Source: Cloeon dipterum (Eukaryota > Arthropoda > Insecta > Ephemeroptera > Baetidae). Taken from it: a stretch of 64,000 nucleotides of DNA. Position numbers and translations under genes: made by a program. The notes under the pieces were generated by a model. It was not told the origin of the DNA, made no database searches, and saw nothing but the letters and a program-made list of their open reading frames with translations. Positions within the stretch are counted from its first letter, which is position 1, and the number at the start of each line of letters is the position of its first letter. Location: contig NC_088789.1 of assembly GCF_949628265.1 (NCBI RefSeq), forward strand, positions 30,869,883-30,933,882, given 5' to 3'. Shown here in pieces: positions 42,439-53,703 of the stretch.

Positions 42439-44563
42439 ATGTTTGGTCGTAATTCCTGTTATCTGGAAGATCTGTAAGTATCAAGATTTTCCCACACACT
42501 GTATTAAATCTTAACCTTTTAATTTTAGCTCAGACTTGGGAGACTTATTCGGCGTCAACGATGTCGACATCATGGAAGCAGTGGGGTTCGTGGGAAAAGT
42601 GTGCGCCGACGCTACACCGCTGATGCTGGCGGTGATGCGAGAAGATCTGCTTTCCTGTTTGCTGAATGAAGAGGTCGGCAAGGAACAGGTTTTCGACACC
42701 ACGAGGGAAAATGCCACAGTCGTGCACTACGCCGCGATGAACAAGGTGCACGGCGAAGAAATCATCAGGTACCTGGTCGCATCGTGGCAGGTCAATTTGA
42801 GCTGTAAAGACCGTAATGGCGAGCAGCCGGTCCACTACGCCGCCAGGGTGGGCAACTTCAAGGTTGCAGAGTACCTGCTTGAGGCTCAAAATTCCAAGGA
42901 CAACATCCTGCAATTTTTGGTGAAGGAAAACAACCTCGCCATGGCCAAGGAGGTCCACGAGTACAACCCGATGCTGATCCATTGCGTGGACCCTGACGGA
43001 AGGTCCCTTCTCCACCTCGCAGCCATTTTTTCTGATGTAGAGATGTGCCGCTGGCTGCTCAAGAATAAAAATGGCTTTGAACCATCTCGGACCGAGATTG
43101 GCGACAATTTGCTGCACTCTGCCGCCATGAACCGCAAGCAGGACGTGGGTGCAGATTTAATCTGGTTTCTCAAACTTGAGAATTTCCCCTCCCTCGACCC
43201 TAACGAGTACAACAAAGAGGGCAAGACGCCACTCCATCTTGCCCTGATGTATGGCAAGATTGAATCCGCCAACGCGTTGATCAGCATTGGAGCAGACCTC
43301 AGCAAGGATTCCTATCTGCAATTCTGCTTGGACAAAAACGTGCCGAAGAGCGCCAGTTTTGTTATCAGCAGAGACAGTAGTCAGGTCGAAAAAGTCGATT
43401 CCCTGGGAAGAAACGCCCTCCACAGGGCAGCAGAGTCAAAAGAATTGAATGATTGCAAAATTCTAGTCAAGGCCGGCGTCGATCCTAAGGCCGTGACCAA
43501 ATCCGGAGAGACGGCAATGCACTTCGCAGCTTCGAACAAAAAGTTCGGATGTGAAATGATCAATTACTTCCGGTCCCTTGGACTGGACGTGGACGCGAAG
43601 ACCAAATCCGGGGAGACACCCCTCCACGTTTCCCTGATGTCCGAAAACTTTATCTTCGCCCAAGCGCTGTTGTGCGATCACAGAGCGAACTTCAGGGTGA
43701 TGATAGGCGAGGACAACATCTTCCACTACTGCGTCAGGAACAACAAGCTGCTCAGCGTCAAATTCGTGCGCAAAATGGATCCAGATCTGTTGAGCCAACG
43801 CACAAAGGGTTGGAAAACGCCCCTCCACCTGGCGGCCCAGCACGCCGACCTGAAGATGTGCTCCTTCCTGATCAAGGAACGGGGCGCCGACGTGCGGGCC
43901 CTGAACGGACGCGACATGGAAGGCGTCATGCACTTCGCGGCCAGGAACAAGGAATGCGAGGACAACCTGGTCGAGTTCCTCTTCAACGAGGGTGCCGACC
44001 TTGACGCACGGAACAGTTTCCTGGAAACGCCTCTCGTCGTCGCACTTAAAGAGCAAAACGTTCGCGTCGCTGAAAACCTGATCAACCTCGGTGCCGACAC
44101 GACCATCCACATCCAAGGAGAAAACTTAATGTTCCTCTGCGTCAGGTTGAACAATCTAGCGAGCGTCAAGCTTCTGCACAAGCGCAATAAGAATTTGATC
44201 AAGCGACTCGGGGAAAGGGGAGAAACGATTCTGCACTACGCCGCGGAGCAATCCAACCTGGAAATGTGCCAGTGGCTCGTCAGCAACGGTGCCGACTTCA
44301 GGGCGCTAAGTGAACGGGACGGATCGTCGGTGTTGCACTTTGCAGCCTACAACAGAGACGGCTACCGCATCGTTCGCTACTTTTACACAAAAGGTTTGGA
44401 TTTGAACGCATTGAACAAGCGCAATCAAACTCCGAGAGATTGTGCGTGCTTTAGCAGAAATTACGATATTGTAACGCTGTTAGAACTCCGAGGCGGCGTC
44501 ACTACCTTTTCAACAAAGAAAGTCCAGATCAAAAAACATTCCCTTCAAAGTACAACTATATAG
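42439..44563 (+). CDS. large ankyrin-repeat protein (689 aa, 2 exons)
   Basis: The exons are 42439-42473 and 42529-44563. Exon 1 encodes MFGRNSCYLED; the intron is 55 bp with donor GTAAGT and acceptor TTTTAG. The remainder is about 18 ankyrin repeats (TPLMLAVMREDLLSCLL, QPVHYAARVGNFKVAEYLLE, NALHRAAESKELNDCKILV, TILHYAAEQSNLEMCQWLVS). They alternate with degenerate FCVRLN-type repeats, as in the proteins at 15967 and 21252, so the three are paralogs. Unlike those two, it lacks the MG myristoylation start. The tail after the last repeat is basic (KKVQIKKHS). AATAAA is at 44768-44773. Partner unknown; a scaffold role is inferred from the fold. Confidence 0.88.
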
Positions 44564-46257
44564 ATAAATTGTATTTATTTTCTATTTCTATGTCCCATAA
44601 TTGTAATTGTTTTGATTTGGCTTTTAAAATAAATTTGAAACCCCCATTAATAATACCATATATCGGTCGATGGAGTATTTTTTACATTCAAAACAATTTT
44701 TATCTCGCTTTTGTTTGTTTGCGATCAACACAAGTGTTTATCAGATTTTTGTTTTTGAATTATTGTAAATAAAAATTGGGTGAGTAACTCCAAAAAGCCA
44801 AAATGTTGTCTCTCTTTACACCTATAAACACGGAAAACACCTTTCTTTTTCTCTAAACTAAATCAAGAGTTATAATCATCAATATCAACATTTTTAAATG
44901 ACAACTAATCATCGGAGATAATTGTTTGCATGCGTATGATTCTTGTCAGCACATCATACACTACCTTTCTCAGGGTCAGGTGGAGTGGAAACGGCTCTTC
45001 TCATCGCCAGACTTAACAAAATAACTGGCAAAAGTGGCAAACAGAAAACAGACAGGTCAGACAGCATCTCTACCGGCTGCTGACAAAATCCCGCCTTGCT
45101 GAAAAGGGTGTTTCCAACGGAGTTAAAACTAATTTTCTAATATAACTAATTTACTGCTCATTTCTGGTTCTATTAAGTTTTAAAATGCAAATAAAATTAA
45201 AAAATCTAATCAGATAAATTATCTTCTCACGTTAATAATCAAGAATTTGTATATGTAAAGTCAAGTACTTTAATGTTGCTTTAACTCTCGTCTGTTTCCC
45301 CGCTTCACACTCGACTCGCTGTCGGCTGTCGCTACGCGCCTAAAAGAGGAGCCGCGCCTTCTTTATTTTCGTTCGCCTTGTAAAATCCGTAAAATCAGTG
45401 GACTTTGGACTTTTCGTGAGGTGTAAGGTGTAAGGACAAATAATCTAAAGCAGACAAGTGGATAGAACCCAAAGCCATGAACTGTATCAAGTTTTCCGCA
45501 GAGCAAAAAAGCTGCCCAGCCAATAAAAGGTAGGTTAAAATTATTTTTAATATCCGCGGTAAATGTGCTCTTCGCGGTCCGATGAATCAAGGTTATTCCT
45601 GAGATTAACGCCACTTAACCTTGTGATGCTTCATTGATTTTCTGTCATTCCAAAGTGAACCGCGATCCTTTGGTGCAATTTATCAGCTTCAAAATGGGCA
45701 GGGACTAGAAAAAGACTTGAATATTTTTATGACTATACAGTTTTATTTAACAATCATTAATTAAAGACCGTCTTTGACAAAAATTCTGAGCGCACCAATC
45801 GATTTTTGAGGTTCGAATTAGGTAAAGTGGATATTTTTACCGACCAAAAAGTCCAGCGTGACTTGCGAACTTTTTTCCCGCCAAAACAATATGAACGCAT
45901 TTGCGAGAATTGCGCACCCGTCAGAGCTGGCTGGATCTGACTAAGTGGTCTCTCTGCAAGTGCTCAAATCAGCTCTGACGCATGCGCACATCTCGCATGT
46001 ACGTTCATATTGTTTTGGCGGGAAAAAAGTTCGCGCTGGACTTTTTGGTCGGGAAAATATCCACTTTACCTAATTCGACCCTCAAGAATCAATTGGTGTG
46101 CTCATAAACTTCGCCAAATAATGAAGAGGGTAATAATTTCTACTATTTTAAAATAAAAAACTCCTTTAAATTGAAACATTTGAATTAAAATTATTTTTAA
46201 TATTCTTCAACCTAAATACAATTCAGTACAAATGTATTTGTAGGGCCTTCTGGAACA
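44564..46257. other. intergenic between the ankyrin gene and the convergent P0-like gene
   Basis: The 3' UTR of the ankyrin gene ends near 44800. A GC-richer patch at about 45290-45540 could hold an unassigned first exon but has no coding support. The palindromic MITE at 45788-46103 is listed separately. ATTAAA for the P0-like gene is at 46196-46201 on the minus strand. Confidence 0.4.
45788..46103. mobile_element. 316-bp palindromic MITE
   Basis: Terminal inverted repeats of more than 100 bp (left end GAGCGCACCAATCGA, right end CAATTGGTGTGCTC) are imperfect but colinear, sharing the words GGTAAAGTGGATATTTT, GACCAAAAAGTCCAGCG and CCCGCCAAAACAATATGAACG. The centre has CGTCAGAGCTG in both orientations. 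No target duplication was identified. Confidence 0.8.
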
Positions 46258-47612
46258 TTATAATAAGAAGATATCGCAGCCCAGAAAACCTTCCTCGTCA
46301 GATTCTTCCTCTTCCACCACCTTCACCTTTTCCTCCTCCTTGACCGCGGGCTGGGTAGCAGGAGAGGCGGCAGCCATGGTGGGCCGGCCCTCAAGGAGTG
46401 CCAGGGCAGCAGTTGCCTGCTTGAATGCGATTCCCGTTGACTTGGTCAGGGCCACAAGGTTGGTGAATCCATTGACCACGATGTGCGGCGCCGACGCCAC
46501 GCTCGGGTAGCTGATGGAAAGGCACAGGGACGCGATGTTGCTCACACCCTGAAGGAAAATTTACATTCATTAAAACCATCAAAGGGTTAGTTATATCTTC
46601 TTACCTTTGTGAACCTGGCTTGAATATCCTCAGGCTTGATGTCGAGTACCTCGGGTCTGTAAATGGTGCCACAGTCGTAGATCATCTGGATTTCCAGGCC
46701 GAAGGAGAAAGGCGAGATTCCCAGCATGTTGAGCAAGGCGGCCTCTGAAGCGCCAACCTTTTCGTTTTCCTTCAGGATGTGCATGTCGTGGATGATTTCG
46801 ATCGTGCCCTGAATGATCAGAATTATTTTAAAGATTGAAACCAACTAAAAATCGGGTTTTATCAGGTTTACTGGTTTTCAGCCCGTCATCTGATGCCAAA
46901 AATGCTGAAAATTCAATCGGGAGTTCATTGAATCAGTAAAAAGCATCTCACCTTTGAAATTTTGGTAGGAATTGCTAGTTTCTGGAAGAAAGAAGTCTTT
47001 TCGGGTCCGATTTTGGTGTTATGGGCGGGAATGACGACGGAGCAAGGGGAGATGGCTCCAGCGCGCGCTGGGGCCTTCCTCTTGTTCGCCACCAGCTTGT
47101 CTCGCACCTCGCTCAGCTCTTGATTCGTGAAAACGAAGCCTACGTTGCCGCGAATGTGGGGCAAAATCCTGAAATTATTAATCTAGTCTTTTTCTAAATT
47201 TTTATATGTATTTTTTTAATACTTTTCGATAGGATGGGATTGTTTATGCTCAGAAGTGTTTTTGTTTGAATTTGAAGTGCCCTTTCTACGAGCACCCTTT
47301 TTCTGTGGACCTCTTTGGTCCATTTCGCTGGGATCATTGATAATACGAATGCCCTTGCGAATTAAGGTGTTCTTTCCCATGAGGATGTGGGCGCAATCTC
47401 GCAGGCTTTGCCGAATATCTTGTATTTGCTTCGAGCCTACGTTGTCCACATTGACGATGAAGAATTTATCATAGTTTGTCATTAAGTTCTGCAATGAATC
47501 TCACGTCAGATAAACTTAAACTCGGATAAAAATTGAAATAATCTACCTGGAGTTTAACAAAATAGTTTTGCTTCCAGATGGTTTTAGGAGAAAGTTCTTT
47601 TTCCGTGTCCAT
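46258..47612 (-). CDS. divergent 60S acidic ribosomal protein P0 paralog (347 aa, 5 exons)
   Basis: Exons: 47547-47612, 47223-47488, 46952-47168, 46605-46808, 46258-46548. The L10/P0 family is plain: [111 protein letters not shown]0 anchors the ribosomal stalk and its C-terminal tail, normally ending DMGFGLFD, recruits elongation factors. Here the tail ends [16 protein letters not shown], so that motif is lost. A Lys/Ser/Asn-rich insertion of about 35 residues ([16 protein letters not shown]) replaces the usual ENNPxLEKL segment. Splicing rules out a processed retrocopy. It is likely a specialised paralog, with the canonical P0 gene elsewhere (inference). Confidence 0.9.
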
Positions 47613-48894
47613 TTTTTATTCCTTGGGGTGTAAGAGAAAGTTCAAAGCCTATAACAAACATTAATAATCTAAGATAATATAGAACATATTGTTTATTAAT
47701 GTGTTATCAGCAAAATTGGGCTCATAGCGTGCATAACTAACTCATTTTTATTGAATGCTTTCGTCACTATCTACTAAAATATTTGTTTTGAATTAAGGCA
47801 GGATAATTAAGCTCATCAAGTATTGAAATAATATTAATGTGCGCAAAGTGAAAATAGTATCATTAAGCGTAATATTTCCAAAACTTTTTATAAATAAAAA
47901 AACTTAAAAATACTGATTTGATATTATTTCAAAAAATACTTTATTACATTTCATGCAAATGCTAGACCGAAAAGTTCGCGTAAAATAGCTCTATAAAAGA
48001 TGATACGATTAATTAATTGCAATCATTTTCTGGATAGCACACAGAATTCTTTTAAAAAAATTTATTTCCTCACTTTCGTGCAATGTCGCAAATCAAATTT
48101 CTGATTCTTCCCAGTCTAAAACTAATTCGCATTGAAATTCTTCAGTTAATTCCATAAATGCTAAAGGTTAAACACAAAGATATGACTTTTACCTTATTAA
48201 GCAGAATAACGATTCAGACTTAAATGTAGAGATCCTACGATTCCCCTCCGGTCAGTGGCAGGTCAAAGAGTGTCACGACACCTACTGAATAAGAACTATA
48301 GTCTCCCACTTTTTCCAGAGAGAAACTATGAGCGCCTCTAACGATCATGAGTAATTAACGTTTTTTTTTTTGGTAATGACGAATTAAATTGAAAAATATG
48401 TTTTGATTTTTTGAATACTTTCATTTTCTCACCGACATTAACTACAATCAGTTTAAAAACTTTTTTTCTGGTTCTAACAGAGAGATAATATTATCTTTCG
48501 TGTACTAAAAGACGTGTTAACAAAATGATTTTGTTTTTATACTAATTAGGTAATATATTCATTTGATAACTCCGGAATGCTTTAGAACTATTGAAGAAAC
48601 CAGGCAATTTAAAAGCATTTTAAGAATGCACCAGTTGTATAATCCCTTAGTGTTTTGTCAATTTATTTAGTACTTCCTACAAATAATTATGCTATTTAAC
48701 AAAATTGCATACTTATATGATTAAATAAGGTTAAGTTAAGTATTAAAAGACAAATTCCGATTTAAAATCAAACAAACTTCCTTGGTTAGCGATCAGTAGA
48801 ATCCGGAAAGATTTGTTTTAGTAATGTGTTTATTGGTGTTCCAATAATATCCACTTAAATATAAATATATAAAAATATAACATCTAATCAAATT
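47613..48894. other. intergenic upstream of the P0-like gene
   Basis: AT-rich DNA. A pyrimidine-rich word on the minus strand (CTTTCTCTTACACC at about 47631-47644) just upstream of the ATG resembles a ribosomal-protein TCT initiator (tentative). Ankyrin gene 3' sequence with AATAAA at 48829-48834 is at the right end. Confidence 0.35.
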
Positions 48895-50491
48895 CTACAA
48901 CATTGTGGTCGCTTCCCTTACTTTTCGACAGTTAAGTCTTGAGAATAGTATGTCATGAACGGACCTTCCATCTTGCGTCCGTTCATATCTGTCGAGTCCC
49001 TGGGCCACCAGCCACTCGCACATCTCTAAGGTGGCAACCTCGGCAGCATAGATGAGAATGGACCCTCCATTCTTCTTTTCCCAAATCAGGCTTTTTTCCA
49101 TCTTGTTCACCAGTTTGGCGCTGGAAACTGCGCTATACTGGACGCAGAATTCCAAGTAGTTCTGTTTGAACCTCGTCAGGGCCATGTCGGCGCCAAGCTC
49201 GATCAAAGCCTGAGCGGCCTCGATGTTTTCCATTTTGAAAGCGAAGTGCAGGGGCGTTTGCACGGTTTCGTTGACGCAGTTCACGAAAGCCTTCAATTGC
49301 GGGCCGAATTTTTCAATGATATCCGTGCCGTAAGGCTTGTTCAGCGCCGCGTAGTGCAGTAAATTGGCGTGCGACGCTCTGTTCAAGGCGTGGATGTTGC
49401 AACCAAGCTCAACGAGCCACATGCACATCTTCAGGCTGGCAAACTTGGCCGCGAAGTGGAGAATCGTTTCCCCGTTTTCCGCAACCTCTGTTAACTGCTC
49501 GGGGTCTCTTTCGTGGATGAATTTCGCGGCAAGCAGCTGATCCTTGGACACGAAATGCCGCAAAATGTTCATTCCGTCCACCCTGACCTTCAAATCGGCG
49601 CCCTGCTTCATGAGCTCCTCCGCAGCTGAGAATTTCAAGCAGCTTAAAGCGTAGACAAGGATGGATCCGAAATAAGGGTATTCGTAATTCGGGTTTATTT
49701 TGAACCTTTTGAACAAATAAGGAATGATATCCTTGTGGTGGGCGTCGTTGGTGACGGCGTCGGCGAGAAGATTGTCTTTCCAGTCCTCCGGCTCGTAATT
49801 GTTGACGTTCAGACCAATGTCTTCCAGCAACCACTTGCACATGGACAAATCCCCGTAAACCACCGCGTACTCGAGCAAGCCGGATTCGTAGCCCTCCTCC
49901 TCCGTCAGAGCTACATCATTCGCAAAGACGAACTTTGCGGAATTCAAATTGTTGGTGCGCACGCAAAAGTGCAGGAGCGTATCGCCGCTGTTGGTTTCCT
50001 CCTCCATAATTTGGTGCAGCACCGTGGCCAGCTCGAAATTTTTCTCTTTTAGAGCATATTCTAACGGAATCATGTACGAACTGTCCGTTTCCTTGATGTT
50101 ACATCCTTTTGAAGCGAAATATCTGACCAGTTCCTTGCCGTGGGTGGAGTTCATCGCTGCAAAGTGCAAGGGGTTGCCGCCAGATGAGGTGCACTTTGCT
50201 CTGACGTTGGCACCGCGCTCCACCAGGTGGCGGCAGACGTCCAGGTCGAGCAAGGAGGCGGCAAAATGCAAAGCTGGCAGGTCGGCCCTGTTTTTTTCAA
50301 CGAAATCCAGCTTGATTTTGAAGAGTTTGTCGTACATCCTTTTCCGTTTGGCGCGTTGTCTTACCGATTTATCTTGTGTTTCTAGAAAAATTATATAAGG
50401 TTGCATTTCTTAAAAATGGATAAATAATGCAAGACTCACTTTCTGCGCTATGGTTGATCTTAGGGACATTTTTTCCAACCCTTTTGTCCAT
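48895..50491 (-). CDS. ankyrin-repeat protein with basic N-terminus (512 aa, 2 exons)
   Basis: The exons are 50440-50491 and 48895-50381. Exon 1 encodes MDKRVGKNVPKINHSAE; the intron is 58 bp. The start is chosen because the joined frame is in phase, and the codon before the acceptor would otherwise come from intron sequence. A basic stretch RQRAKRKR near residues 24-31 looks like a nuclear localisation signal. Then come about 13 ankyrin repeats (PALHFAASLLDLDVCRHLVERGANV, TILHFAAKFASLKMCMWLVELG, TPLHFAFKMENIEAAQALIELGAD, SILIYAAEVATLEMCEWLVAQG). It is a paralog of the other large ankyrin genes here, but with a possible nuclear rather than membrane address. AATAAA is at 48829-48834. Confidence 0.87.
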
Positions 50492-52249
50492 CTCGAATAA
50501 ATCTGTGAACAAACGAGTCAGCGGTAATATTTCTGCTGTTTGTCACAGCGCAAAAACAGAAAAATCGTACGTTGGTGTCACCAATTTCAGCTTAAACCCT
50601 GTTCCACAACAGCCAGCAGAACAAGCAAAGTAAAAGTGGTGATAAAAAGTGTATTAGAGCTGCCAGAAGATGGCAACACCGTTCATTTACAATTTTCCGG
50701 CACCTAAACAAACTATTTCATATTTTTTATGAACCTCTGGTCAGAATATCCCGTGGGATATGAGTCCATGAGTTCACCGAGTCCCAAATAACATGGACAA
50801 AAAGGAACTTGGGCCATATGTGGCCATATTTTCGCTTTAATTTTATAGAAACGCCATTCATTTGTATGTAATGCTGTTGGACAGGTGCGAAATCCAGCCC
50901 TTAGAGCTATGTGAGCACTTCAAGTCATTAAAACAACCACTTTTTTGTCATTTCCCCCCAAAATTGTGAAACTCCTGAGAATTATAATATGATTTTAATC
51001 TGAAATGACAGTTCAAGGACCCAAAAATTGTAAATAGACGGCTTAAAAATAAATTAATACTCATTAAACAGAAAATTCTTTCAAATTAACGTGTGATGAT
51101 GTACTCAGTAAGTAATTAAATTGTTTTCCACCAGACAAACTCTTTATTAGGTTTATGCCTCATTAATCATATCCAGTCCGTGCCTGTATATTTGGAAGAA
51201 TCGGGTCCAGTCTGTACCTAAGCTGTTTTCCAGCTGTTCAGAGAGGCTGATCGACCAGGAAATATTACCAACGAAATGCTTTGGGGGAAATAATATTTTC
51301 AGGCAATTTTTTTATTATTTTAATGCATCATTTTTCCTCTTTAAAAACAGTATTTTAGCAGTCTCCATAAATAATAAATTTTATTAGCACCTTCCGAGCG
51401 TGTTTACGGGCAGAAAGAGAATAATATATTACTCACAACTTGCGCCTTGTGTTCGTGTTCACTGCTTTAGAAGCAAAAAGGATGGAAACATCTAAGGCAA
51501 CGCTAGTGCTCAATTTACTGTGTTTAAATAGATTTCAAAATAAGTCGTTACAGAAAATTAGTGAAAAATATGTTTCCCTTCTCTTAACTAAATAACCCGC
51601 TCGCTTGAATTTTGACACGGATTACATCATTTAAAGAATATCCAGCTGTTCCATTTACAGAAATTCATTTTTAAATATCTGTACCAAGTAAAATATTCAG
51701 GGTGAAACAGTTTTTAAAATAGCCCTGCCAAAAATCTTCATTGTTTTAATATTAGGCCATTATTATTTCCCAATGATCATTATTGTTTTAATATTGGTAT
51801 TTAATATTGCATCAATGTGAAAATGTGACGCTTTTTAACATTGTGCTAATATTGGCCACAAATATTGACCGCTATCATTGCGTTATTATTAATTTCCAAT
51901 GAAAATCAAATGATCTCCTAATTTCCGTAGAATTTTGGTAATTTAGGGTTTTTTAATTAGAAACATAAGTTTCATTGATTTTTAAAATTTTATTTATTAT
52001 ATCAAGACATATTTTTGTACAACCTGAGTCACAAGAGTAATTTAACTTATAAAAAATTATTTACAATATATAAGCAGTTGTTGGGCTTATGTATTACATA
52101 GTCACAGCATTCAGTTGCTTGTGTATACATTCAGCGTGCAGCAGGTATTGAGACAAAGTTGGGTTTAAGTTGGGAAATACTTATATATAGTCAGCACTAG
52201 ATAATGCAACATGTTGACCACTTTGTCGAATGGTCGTCCCGGCGAGCCA
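50492..52249. other. AT-rich intergenic DNA
   Basis: No gene, RNA or clear repeat was recognised. Confidence 0.4.
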
Positions 52250-52328
52250 GAGCAACACTGGCACGAAAAAGGGCGGTCAGAAATTGATGAGGGACGTGTG
52301 TCATGTTCTAATGGCCTGAACTTTATTT

Positions 52329-52610
52329 TATACAGAGCCGTCATTATTGTTTCCCATTTTTGTAAGTGTCAATGCGACCCATCGGGCCGAACGATTCGAC
52401 AAAGTCAAAAGTGGCACACTAATTAAAATTAATTTTGCATTCTAATAATAATATTGTCAGTTCTAGCTTTGTTATTAACGAATTTTGAAAAATTTTAAAT
52501 GCAAAATTAATTTTAATTAGTGTGCCACTTTTGACTTTGTCGAATCGTTCGGCCCGACGGGTCGCATTGACATTGACAAAAATGGGAAACAATAATGGCG
52601 GCTCTGTATA
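52329..52610. mobile_element. hairpin MITE nested in the left terminal repeat of a larger element
   Basis: Arms of about 112 bp (52329-52440 and 52499-52610) with the end word TATACAGAGCCG are nearly perfect inverted copies around a 58-bp loop. The insertion splits the left terminal repeat of the 52250-54833 element, dating it as younger. Confidence 0.8.
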
Positions 52611-53403
52611 ATATAACCCGCATAAAAAAATATAACCCAGGAATATCCGGAATAATCTTAGATTAATCAAAATTTACCCGAAAAAATTAATCCAAAAAAA
52701 TGATCCTGGATTAATCCTGTATTAATTGAGATTAATCTATGAATGTTTAAGATCAATCTAGAGATTAATCTAAAAAAATATTCTCAAATTATTCTTTAGA
52801 TCATTCTGAGATTAATCTAAAAAAATAATTTTTGGAATTTTCTTAGAATGAATCCAGATTAACCTTAAAATGTTTTAAAGTCAATCTAGAGATTAATTTA
52901 CAAGAATATCCCTAGAATAATCCCAAAGGGGCAATTTGAATATAGTTAATAGAATATCCCCAGATTATTCTATGGATCATTCTGAGATTAATCCAAAAAT
53001 ATTTTTTTAATGTTCCAAGAATATTCTTTAAAAAACCCTAAAAGAGAATAACTTCGATATTTTTCTTAAAATTAAAAACAAAATTAAATATGAAACATAA
53101 TTTAATCAAGAAAATTAACTGCCATATTGTTAAATAATATCACAAAAAATATTTTTCTAGGAAATATTTTTTAATTAAGTCGATGGATTATATTTTAATA
53201 TTAAAACCTAAACCTTTTTCATTATCTGATACAAAATTATGATGCCTTTATTTTTCAAAGAATCTGCCCGGATTAAAAAGGGTAAAAATCATAAATGCGA
53301 TTGAATAAATTAATTTCTTAGCACAAAGAGTCTTATTTAATGCTACCGATAAACGGGCAAATATGAAAATAATGGTCAGAAGGACAAAAAAGGGTTAAAA
53401 GGG

Positions 53404-53703
53404 CGATTTTAGTGTGCGCGTGGTAGCGGCGGCTGCACATGCATGCACGCACTTGCATGGAATGCCTGCTGCTGCTGCCTGCCTCTGTTGTGGAGCGGGG
53501 GAGGGGCGACGGGCGGTGGCAGCAGCAAGCGCAGCAAGAGACTTACAAAATCCTGCCTCGCTCTCTTTGTCCAACGCGTCAACGGTCAACCGCCGTTCAA
53601 AGTTAAAGTTATTAACGGACGCAGGACGCCGGACGCCGCCAGTAAGGGACAACACGGACGTCCCGCAGACTTGGACGGATGGCCTGGATCTGGCGGTTAA
53701 CAG
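53404..53703 (+). other. GC-rich segment ending in a strong splice donor; possible orphan first exon
   Basis: About 300 bp of GC-rich sequence sit inside AT-rich repeats. It ends GGCGGTTAACAG followed by GTAAGT. Three overlapping open frames of 85-106 codons (two plus, one minus) show Ala/Cys/Arg bias from composition only and no domain. No downstream partner exon was found. It could be the 5' exon of a noncoding or distant gene. Confidence 0.3.
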
